From contig JAOAPP010000073.1 of NCBI GenBank assembly GCA_025462985.1, forward strand, positions 1-8,055: a stretch of DNA of 8,055 bases. The letters are read 5' to 3'. The notes beneath the pieces are model-generated. The model did not search any database. It was not told where the DNA came from and saw only the letters and a program-made list of their open reading frames with translations. Every line of letters begins with the position of its first letter. The stretch's first letter is position 1. The stretch is from Bryobacterales bacterium (GTDB lineage: Bacteria > Acidobacteriota > Terriglobia > Bryobacterales > Bryobacteraceae). The position numbers and the translations under genes are program-made. Positions 1-5,027 of the stretch are shown piece after piece.

Positions 1-437
1 ACGAATCCGGAGAGCGCAGCGGGCAATGGGTCAAGGTCCGGGTCAACCGTGGCCAAGAGCTGGTGATTGCCGGCTATCGGCCGGGCAAGGATCGCTTCGA
101 TGCCTTGGCAGCAGGATATTACGACGATACGGGACGGCTCATATTCGCAGCGAAGGTGAAGAATGGATTCACGCCAGAGGTGAAAAGGCAGATCTTTGAT
201 CGATTCGCCGGACTGGAGACCCCGACCTGCCCATTCGATAATCTGCCTGAGCCAAAGGACGCGCGCTGGGGCGAGGCGCTCACTCCAGCTGCGATGAAGA
301 AGTTTCGATGGCTTACCCCGAAGCTGGTGGCGCAAGTGGAGTTTACGGACTGGACATCCGCGCATCATTTGCGGCACGCGCGGTTTGTCGGGCTGCGGGA
401 TGACAAAGACGCAAAAGACGTTTTCAGGGAAAGTTAG
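1..437 (+). CDS. ATP-dependent DNA ligase, LigD-type, C-terminal part (5' end outside window)
   Basis: This is the last 144 residues of an ATP-dependent DNA ligase, read in the frame whose first full codon is at base 3. The piece opens with the end of the nucleotidyltransferase domain. SGQWVKVR carries the K-x-R form of ligase motif V, with Lys at 33-35 and Arg at 39-41. The OB-fold domain follows: QELVIAGY, then YYDDTGRLIFAAKV, then a tail ending LRHARFVGLRDDKDAKDV, which is the pattern of bacterial LigD ligase domains acting in non-homologous end joining. These enzymes seal nicks and breaks through an enzyme-AMP intermediate in the cytoplasm. The ligase domain ends the protein, so the gene is either a stand-alone ligase or a LigD with the ligase domain last; the Pseudomonas order (ligase before polymerase) is excluded. 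The next gene begins within a few bases of its stop. Family assignment is firm; the full architecture cannot be seen. Confidence 0.9.
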   Translation, partial: ESGERSGQWVKVRVNRGQELVIAGYRPGKDRFDALAAGYYDDTGRLIFAAKVKNGFTPEVKRQIFDRFAGLETPTCPFDNLPEPKDARWGEALTPAAMKKFRWLTPKLVAQVEFTDWTSAHHLRHARFVGLRDDKDAKDVFRES

Positions 438-444
438 GCAAAGC

Positions 445-1014
445 GTGAAGATTGCGGAATGGAACGAGCGGTATCGTGCGCGAGAACAGGCGGGAGATTT
501 CGAAGCGAGACCGACTCCGCTGGTGATTGAGACTGCTGAGCATCTGCGACCAGGGCGGGCCATCGATCTTGCATGCGGCACGGGACGCGACGCACTCTGG
601 CTGGCCGCGCGCGGATGGTCCACTACGGCGGTAGACGGCTCCGAGGCCGCGATTGCGGCTTTGCGGCTGAAGGCGGATCAACTCCGGATCGAGGTGGATG
701 CGCGCGTTGCGGATCTGACTAAATCTGAATTCGCAATTGAGAAGGGGCGTTGGGATCTCGCGCTGATGTGCTACTACCTTCAGCGGGACCTCTTTGACGC
801 CGTGAAGAACGGAGTGAGGCCAGGCGGAGTCGTGATCGCGATTGTTCATACAACGAGGCCTGGGGAGGAACCGACCATTTCGAGACTTCGCCCGGGAGAG
901 CTTATCGCGTACTTCGATGGATGGCCAATCCTGCACCACTACGAAGGAGCATCGAGGGATCCTGCACACCGGAGACCCGTCGAGGAGGTTGTGGCCCGCC
1001 GCCCACTCGACTGA
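445..1014 (+). CDS. Class I SAM-dependent methyltransferase (TehB-like), 189 aa
   Basis: A small Rossmann-fold methyltransferase that should transfer the methyl group of S-adenosylmethionine to an unknown acceptor in the cytoplasm. Counting from the GTG at 445, motif I is DLACGTGRD (residues 41-49, the SAM glycine loop), the acidic residue after strand 2 is in AVDGS (Asp64), and motif IV is DLALMCYYL (from Asp104), followed by RPGG before strand 5. The C-terminal HHYEGASRDPAHRR with a final ARRP is typical of TehB-like methyltransferases, so the protein is complete. The start is uncertain. GTG 445 has a short AGG at 436-438 and places the conserved WNERY at residues 6-10, as in relatives. ATG 400 or TTG 385 in the same frame would overlap the ligase and add 15-20 residues without family resemblance. 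The gene lies 7 bases after the ligase stop and is probably co-transcribed with it. The substrate cannot be told from sequence. Confidence 0.85.
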   Translation: MKIAEWNERYRAREQAGDFEARPTPLVIETAEHLRPGRAIDLACGTGRDALWLAARGWSTTAVDGSEAAIAALRLKADQLRIEVDARVADLTKSEFAIEKGRWDLALMCYYLQRDLFDAVKNGVRPGGVVIAIVHTTRPGEEPTISRLRPGELIAYFDGWPILHHYEGASRDPAHRRPVEEVVARRPLD

Positions 1015-1034
1015 GTACGCGCGATACTGTCTCC

Positions 1035-1643
1035 ATGCTTCTCAAGACAGCCTGCCTGCTACTCGGGGTGGCGGCGATGCTTTGCACCGTCGCATTTCGG
1101 AATGACGAGAGATCCCGCAAGGGTGGGGCGGAGTACACCAGCGATGGTCAGCTTACAGTGCCGGAGCGTTACAGGGAATGGATCTATCTGTCTTCGGGAT
1201 TCGACATGAGCTACAACCCGTCTGCGCAGGCTTCCGGCCATCATATGTTCGATAATGTGTTCGCCAATCCGGAGGCTTACAAGATATTTGTCGAGACCGG
1301 AACGTGGCCGGACGGAACGATGCTGGCGCTCGAGATCCGCGGTGCGGAGGGAAGAGGCTCCATCAACCGAAGCGGCAACTATCAGAGTACGGATGTGACG
1401 GGTCTGGAAGTGCATGTCAAGGACAGCGCTCGCTTCCCTGGCAACTGGGCTTTCTTCGGCTTCAGCGGGAATAAGACTGCCAAGATGATTCCGCGCACTG
1501 CCGACTGCTATTCCTGCCACGCCGAACATGCAGCTGTGGATACTACATTTGTGCAGTTCTACCCGACTCTGCTGCCTGTGGCGAAGAGCAAACGGGTGTT
1601 TTCGGCAGCGTATCTGAGAGAAGGTGGAAGTGGGAAGCAGTAG
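1035..1643 (+). CDS. Exported cytochrome P460-family c-type heme protein, 202 aa
   Basis: The protein starts with a hydrophobic export segment (LLKTACLLLGVAAMLCTVAF, residues 2-21) and continues with the P460 fold. VPERYREWIYL (42-52), HHMFDNVFANPEAY (69-82), TWPDGTMLALE (90-100) and a C-terminal TADCYSCHAEHAAVDTTFVQFYP are the order and spacing of the cytochrome P460 family. CYSCH at 158-162 is a CxxCH site for covalent c-type heme, with His162 as the axial ligand, so it should act in the periplasm. Characterised relatives oxidise hydroxylamine or bind NO; many others have no known role. The defining heme-lysine cross-link cannot be assigned here with confidence. No lipobox is seen at Cys17, where the preceding residues do not fit. 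ATG 1035 is chosen because it gives the signal peptide directly; an in-frame ATG at 921 would overlap the methyltransferase and add a non-hydrophobic, Arg/Pro-rich leader. No clear Shine-Dalgarno precedes 1035. Its 3' end overlaps the convergent DUF302 gene. Confidence 0.85.
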   Translation: MLLKTACLLLGVAAMLCTVAFRNDERSRKGGAEYTSDGQLTVPERYREWIYLSSGFDMSYNPSAQASGHHMFDNVFANPEAYKIFVETGTWPDGTMLALEIRGAEGRGSINRSGNYQSTDVTGLEVHVKDSARFPGNWAFFGFSGNKTAKMIPRTADCYSCHAEHAAVDTTFVQFYPTLLPVAKSKRVFSAAYLREGGSGKQ

Positions 1644-2073
1644 CCCGGTCACGTAGCCGGGCGGGAATGGGATGCGTGTCGGCGACCTCGTGGGCTAGCG
1701 CTCCAGCAACAGCAAGCGTGGGGATCAGATCGGATGGAAGATTGTGGCGGTCCCGCAGGAACTGGGGGCTGTTGTAGGTGATCCAGACTTTCGCATCACG
1801 ATCTTCCCAGACCAGGAGTTTCAGCGGCAGGTCGATGGCGATGGTAGGAGCAGCGAGCATGAGCGATGTTCCGGCTTGCGGACTGCCGAAAATGATCAGC
1901 TTCGTATTCGGCATGTGCAAACCGACCTTTTCAGCTTCGCCGCTGTGATCCACGATGGCGAACACATGCGCTGCTTTGGCTTGCAGCAGACGGCGAAGCC
2001 GATTCACCGTGTCATCGACCGAATGCTGACTCGGCACGCTGATTATTCCAGTTTCAGATCGATCGCCTGGCAT
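1543..2073 (-). CDS. DUF302 domain protein, 176 aa, with unusual C-terminal tail
   Basis: A DUF302 protein of unknown biochemical function. The domain fills about residues 8-130: FAIVDHSGEAEKVGL (38-52), TKLIIFGSPQAGTSLM (57-72), APTIAIDLPLKLLVWED (75-91) and KVWITYNSPQFLRDRH (95-110) are all diagnostic. The start at 2073 is well supported, since GAGGAG lies on the - strand at 2085-2080, six bases ahead of the ATG, and the conserved domain begins right after. The frame stays open upstream to 2388, but that stretch has no family resemblance. No signal peptide is visible, so the protein is probably cytoplasmic. DUF302 proteins usually end soon after the equivalent of AVAGALAHEV (residues 121-130). 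Here about 46 more residues follow, rich in Ser/Pro/Arg, and from residue 144 they are read antisense to the P460 gene. Either a native stop was lost or a small frameshift bypassed one. Domain call is firm; the tail is doubtful. Confidence 0.85.
   Translation of the reverse strand: MPGDRSETGIISVPSQHSVDDTVNRLRRLLQAKAAHVFAIVDHSGEAEKVGLHMPNTKLIIFGSPQAGTSLMLAAPTIAIDLPLKLLVWEDRDAKVWITYNSPQFLRDRHNLPSDLIPTLAVAGALAHEVADTHPIPARLRDRATASHFHLLSDTLPKTPVCSSPQAAESGRTAQM
1643..1662. terminator. Small GC hairpin between convergent genes, possible terminator
   Basis: GCCCGG (1643-1648) and CCGGGC (1657-1662) form a perfect 6-bp stem with an 8-base loop, beginning on the last base of the P460 stop codon. No T run follows on either strand, so it is a weak or Rho-assisted terminator at best. 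On the - strand it lies inside the DUF302 reading frame, near residues 138-144, so it could only serve the P460 transcript unless the DUF302 frame really ends earlier. Confidence 0.35.
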
Positions 2074-2079
2074 ACGCCG

Positions 2080-2085
2080 CTCCTC
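2080..2085 (-). promoter_or_regulatory. Ribosome binding site of the DUF302 gene
   Basis: GAGGAG on the - strand (CTCCTC on +) sits six bases upstream of the ATG at 2073. It is near-ideal and decides the start against the longer open frame that reaches 2388. Confidence 0.8.
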
Positions 2086-2281
2086 AGCATCATCATCCGA
2101 TGACGGCGGCTGCCGTGCAAGGAATGTCAGGCAGCGGCTGCAGCAGGACGCAATCGACTTTGATCTGCCGTAGATTGCGCTGCTGGTTATCTTGACGATG
2201 GCGTCTTTCGATCCTGAACCTTGGGGTCCGGTACTTGTTGCATGCGGATGTCTCCGATTCCGTGCCAAATCACAGGTCTCA

Positions 2282-2307
2282 GGTGTTTTCTCCCGCAGCG
2301 GGACACC
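2282..2307. repeat. Inverted repeat TCCCGC-A-GCGGGA with flanking GGTG/CACC
   Basis: TCCCGCAGCGGGA at 2291-2303 is a perfect 13-base dyad centred on A2297. The outer arms GGTG (2282-2285) and CACC (2304-2307) are also complementary, with five unpaired bases on the left side only. As RNA it would form a hairpin with a bulge; as DNA it resembles a dimeric repressor site. No T run follows, so it is not a standard terminator. It lies about 100 bases ahead of the candidate peptidase promoter. Regulatory function is inference. Confidence 0.4.
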
Positions 2308-2324
2308 AGCACGAGATTGAAAGT

Positions 2325-2334
2325 TACCCGGGTA
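2325..2334. repeat. Palindrome TACCCGGGTA
   Basis: A perfect 10-base palindrome about 70 bases upstream of the candidate -10 element of the peptidase gene. It could be an operator half-site pair, but a palindrome of this length can occur by chance. Confidence 0.3.
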
Positions 2335-2402
2335 TCTTACAGGTGGCAGGGCAGCGAAATCCGCATTGTCTATCGACTTTGGGCACATCCGTCATTTCAC
2401 AT

Positions 2403-2411
2403 TGCTATATT
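2403..2411 (+). promoter_or_regulatory. Candidate extended -10 promoter of the M14 peptidase gene
   Basis: TGCTATATT carries the extended TGn motif (2403-2405) followed by TATATT (2406-2411, 5 of 6 matches to TATAAT). The best -35 at 18-base spacing is GGCACA (2382-2387), which is poor, but extended -10 promoters tolerate this. It predicts a start near 2418 and a leader of about 34 bases before the ATG at 2452. The Shine-Dalgarno (ACGGA, 2436-2440) is weak and rather far from the start. Confidence 0.4.
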
Positions 2412-2451
2412 CAAGAACACAAGTCCCAACGACTGACGGAAATTATTCAAC

Positions 2452-4884
2452 ATGCGTCGATTCTTTTTGCTTTTCGCGGCCGCGGCACTCATGGCCCACG
2501 CTGCCGTACCTACGCCGGAAAGTCACTTCGGCCACCTGATCGGTGTGGACCGGGTTCTTCTAGATTGGGACCAGGTAGTTTCCTATTTCCATAAGCTCGA
2601 AAAAAGCAGTCCCTCACTCCATGTTGAGGAGGTTGGCAAGACTGTAGAAGGACGGCCGTTCATTGCAGCGGTCATCAGCGCTCCGGAGAATCTGAGACAG
2701 CTTCCGAAATACCTTGATATTCAGCGCCGCCTGGCCGATCCGCGAATCACCGGTCCCGGGGAAGCCGAGAAGCTCTTCCCCGAAGCCAAAGCGGTCATTG
2801 TTATCACGTGCTCTGTGCATGCCACGGAGGTCGCGTCCACCCATACCGCGGTGCAATTTGCTTACAAGCTACTCACCGATCAGTCGACTAAGTTCGAGGC
2901 GATTCGGCGGAACTCCATTGTCGTGTTGATGCCGTCGATCAATCCTGATGGCGTTGACATCGTCACGCGCTGGTATCGCAAGACCTTGAACACGCCTTAC
3001 GAGGGAACGGCGCCTCCTGAGCTCTACCATCACTACGTCGGTCACGACAATAATCGCGACTGGTATACGTTTTCTCAGCCGGAGACGCGCAATGTCATCA
3101 CTGTCTACAACAAATGGCTTCCCGAGATTTTGTACGACGTGCACCAGCAGGGAGAGAAGGATTCGCGCATCTTCGTTCCACCATGGCTGGACCCGATTGA
3201 GCCGAATATTGATCCGATCATCGCGCAAGGTATGAATATGATCGGCGTGTCGGTTGCAAATGATCTTACCGCCGCGGGCAAAGTCGGAGTGGCGATTCAT
3301 GCAGCCTACGACTTCTGGAGTCCGGCGCGTCACTATCAGGCCTTTCATGACGGAATGCGGATCCTCACCGAATCGGCCAGCGCCCGACTCGCCACTCCCG
3401 TGACCATCAAGCCCGATGAACTGGACACACATCCGCTCGGGTATAACGCGCAGCAAAGAAGCTGGAATTATCTCCAGCCTTGGCCCGGCGGCACCTGGCA
3501 TCTGAGCGACATTATCGATTACCAGATGACTGCATTCGAGTCGGTCCTCTACAACGCAACGCTTCATCGTGATGATTTGGTGCGGAACTATTACAAAGTG
3601 GGCCAGCATCAAGTGGCGCGGACCGCTCCGTGCGCGTGGATCATTCCCGCACAGCAACGCGACCCTGGCGCTACCCGTCACTTGCTGGAGACCCTCGCAT
3701 TCGGCAAGGTCGAGATCCAGCGCGCCTTGAACGGCGATCACGTGATCTCCATGCAGCAACCCTACAGCGGCTGGGCCAAAGCGCTCCTCGAGCGGCAGGA
3801 CTATCCGGATCTGCGCATCTATGCCGGTGGGCCGCCGCAGCGTCCGTACGACACCACCGCCGAGACGCTGCCGCTGCTGTTTGGCGTAGACGTGAAGACC
3901 GCGAGTGAGCCTCCAACCGGCCCCCTGCAGAAGGAAACGTTCCCGTTCGATGCGCCCGCGCCTGCAGCTTACAGCGCATCCGATACAGATTCGTGGAAAA
4001 CAGTCGGACGGTTATGGAAGGCGCAAAAGACCGTATGGCGCAACGAGGAGACCGGCGACTTCTCGGATTCCGACCGAGGTGCAGACTGGAAGAAGCTGAC
4101 GCCGCCGCGTATTGCTCTTTACAAGAGCTACATTCCCGCGATGGATGAGGGCTGGACACGTTGGCTCTTCGACAATTTCGACTTTCCGTATAAGAACGTC
4201 AGCAATGCCGATCTGCAGGCCGGAAACCTGAGGCAGAACTTCGATGTGGTTGTCTTCCCCGATCAACCGCCGGCAACGATCACGCAAGGCTATCGTGCCG
4301 GAACGATGCCGCCGGAGTACATGGGCGGTCTCGGTGACAACGGAATAGACGCAGTGAAGCGCTTCGCCAGCGAGGGTGGCACGGTGCTCTGTCTCAATCA
4401 TTCGACTGGCTTTTGCATTGACAGCCTGGGAGTTCCTGCAACGAACGTTCTCAATAACCGCATTGTGACCGCCGCAGGTGACGAATCCAGAGCAGCGGCT
4501 AATCATCCGACAGACGAAGAGCATTCCGGCAAGGGAACCCGGAAGGCGGCGGGGGAATTCTATTCGCCAGGCTCCTTGCTGAACGTGAAGCTGAACCTCA
4601 CAAGTCCTCTCACCCGGGGCCTTCCGGAAGACATCGCAATCTGGAGCGAACAGAGTCCTGCTTTCGCCACGACGGAAACCGCTGTTGCCAGTTATCCCGA
4701 GAACGGCATTCTTGCCTCGGGTTGGCTTCTGGGAGCAAACCTGATTGCGAATAAGACGGCCATAGTCGATGCAAGGAGCGGTCAGGGACACATCATCCTT
4801 TTCGGGATGAGGCCGCAATACCGAGCGCAGAGTTACCAAGCGTTCAAGCTGTTCTTCAACTCTTTGGTCGCTTACCGCCCGTAG
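2452..4884 (+). CDS. Secreted M14-family zinc metallopeptidase with C-terminal GATase-like domain, 810 aa
   Basis: A zinc carboxypeptidase-fold hydrolase exported by a signal peptide (RRFFLLFAAAALMAHA, cut near residue 18). The M14 domain covers about residues 35-380. Zinc ligands are visible as H123-A-T-E126 and, after the usual gap, H231 in LYDVHQQG. PSINPDGV (161-168) and HDNNRDWYTF (198-207, with the Asn-Arg substrate carboxylate-binding pair) are also typical. Glu307 in GMRILTES is the best candidate for the catalytic glutamate. Residues about 550-660 (RIALYKSYIPAMDEGWTRW, FDVVVFPDQ, AVKRFASEGGTVLCLNHST) look like a class I glutamine amidotransferase-like Rossmann domain, and GHIILFGMRPQYRAQSYQAFKLFFN near the end closes it. 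This two-part plan is common in secreted M14-like peptidases of Acidobacteria and Bacteroidetes. All zinc-site residues are present, so activity is expected; the substrate is unknown, with peptides or muropeptides possible. It likely acts in the periplasm or outside the cell. It is transcribed alone, with a terminator following. Confidence 0.9.
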   Translation: MRRFFLLFAAAALMAHAAVPTPESHFGHLIGVDRVLLDWDQVVSYFHKLEKSSPSLHVEEVGKTVEGRPFIAAVISAPENLRQLPKYLDIQRRLADPRITGPGEAEKLFPEAKAVIVITCSVHATEVASTHTAVQFAYKLLTDQSTKFEAIRRNSIVVLMPSINPDGVDIVTRWYRKTLNTPYEGTAPPELYHHYVGHDNNRDWYTFSQPETRNVITVYNKWLPEILYDVHQQGEKDSRIFVPPWLDPIEPNIDPIIAQGMNMIGVSVANDLTAAGKVGVAIHAAYDFWSPARHYQAFHDGMRILTESASARLATPVTIKPDELDTHPLGYNAQQRSWNYLQPWPGGTWHLSDIIDYQMTAFESVLYNATLHRDDLVRNYYKVGQHQVARTAPCAWIIPAQQRDPGATRHLLETLAFGKVEIQRALNGDHVISMQQPYSGWAKALLERQDYPDLRIYAGGPPQRPYDTTAETLPLLFGVDVKTASEPPTGPLQKETFPFDAPAPAAYSASDTDSWKTVGRLWKAQKTVWRNEETGDFSDSDRGADWKKLTPPRIALYKSYIPAMDEGWTRWLFDNFDFPYKNVSNADLQAGNLRQNFDVVVFPDQPPATITQGYRAGTMPPEYMGGLGDNGIDAVKRFASEGGTVLCLNHSTGFCIDSLGVPATNVLNNRIVTAAGDESRAAANHPTDEEHSGKGTRKAAGEFYSPGSLLNVKLNLTSPLTRGLPEDIAIWSEQSPAFATTETAVASYPENGILASGWLLGANLIANKTAIVDARSGQGHIILFGMRPQYRAQSYQAFKLFFNSLVAYRP

Positions 4885-4904
4885 CTCGACTTCATTGCAA
4901 TCGC

Positions 4905-4941
4905 AGGGAGAGGTCCGCTTCTGTAGCGTACCTCTCTCTTT
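4905..4941 (+). terminator. Hairpin terminator of the M14 peptidase gene
   Basis: The left arm AGGGAGAGGT (4905-4914) pairs with ACCTCTCTCT (4930-4939) through ten pairs including one G-U. After one C/T mismatch, CGCT (4916-4919) pairs with AGCG (4925-4928) around a TCTGT loop. The stem runs into a short pyrimidine stretch (TCTTTCC). It lies 20 bases after the peptidase stop. The U run is short, but the stem is long and well placed. Confidence 0.75.
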
Positions 4942-4963
4942 CCACAAATCTTGATTACTCCTA

Positions 4964-4993
4964 TTGACATAGTGTTGATTGCTGCCCTATCCT
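4964..4993 (+). promoter_or_regulatory. Sigma70-type promoter of the TonB-dependent receptor gene
   Basis: TTGACA (4964-4969, a perfect -35) and TATCCT (4988-4993, 4 of 6, keeping the key T1, A2 and T6) are separated by 18 bases, giving a start near 5000 and a leader of about 28 bases. A second overlapping candidate, TTGATT (4975-4980) with TGTAAT (4997-5002) at 16 bases, lacks the important A at the second -10 position and is less likely. The placement right after the peptidase terminator supports a separate transcript. Confidence 0.65.
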
Positions 4994-5017
4994 CGATGTA
5001 ATTCAGGTTGCTTCAAA

Positions 5018-5023
5018 AAGGAA
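5018..5023 (+). promoter_or_regulatory. Ribosome binding site of the TonB-dependent receptor gene
   Basis: AAGGAA lies four bases before the ATG at 5028 in an A-rich leader. It supports 5028 over the in-frame ATG at 5046, which has no such site. Confidence 0.7.
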
Positions 5024-5027
5024 AACG

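Larger units (their letters stand above)
2074..2451. other. Divergent intergenic region between DUF302 gene and M14 peptidase gene
   Basis: About 380 bases between two divergently read genes, so it must hold both promoters. No convincing protein is encoded: the open frames here (+ strand 2221-2436, and the - strand extension of DUF302) show no family pattern, no signal peptide and poor start signals. It contains the DUF302 ribosome binding site, the 2282-2307 dyad, the palindrome at 2325-2334 and an extended -10 element at 2403-2411, which are listed separately. A weaker inverted pair, GCTGCC (2109-2114) and GGCAGC (2130-2135), lies just upstream of the DUF302 gene. I could not recognise a clear DUF302 promoter. 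No T-rich terminator is present. Confidence 0.6.

Noticed and set aside
921..1034. Upstream start (ATG 921) for the P460 gene
   Set aside because: It overlaps the methyltransferase by 94 bases and adds an Arg/Pro-rich leader in front of what is clearly a signal peptide beginning at 1035.
1744..2103. A + strand open frame of 119 codons
   Set aside because: It is the antisense shadow of the DUF302 gene and shows no recognisable pattern.
2109..2135. GCTGCC/GGCAGC inverted pair as a hairpin
   Set aside because: It has a six-base stem with a 15-base loop and no T run, so it is compatible with chance.
2074..2388. N-terminal extension of the DUF302 reading frame by 105 codons on the - strand
   Set aside because: It shows no family resemblance and no signal peptide, and a near-perfect GAGGAG site fixes the start at 2073. 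An open frame of this length is expected by chance in GC-rich DNA.
2221..2594. Two small + strand frames in the intergenic region (2221-2436 and 2235-2594)
   Set aside because: There is no ribosome binding site, composition is random-looking, and the second overlaps the peptidase signal peptide in another frame.
2869..3759. A long - strand open frame of 296 codons within the peptidase gene
   Set aside because: It lies wholly opposite a confidently assigned M14 peptidase and has no domain pattern. A similar frame at 4012-4947 is rejected for the same reason.
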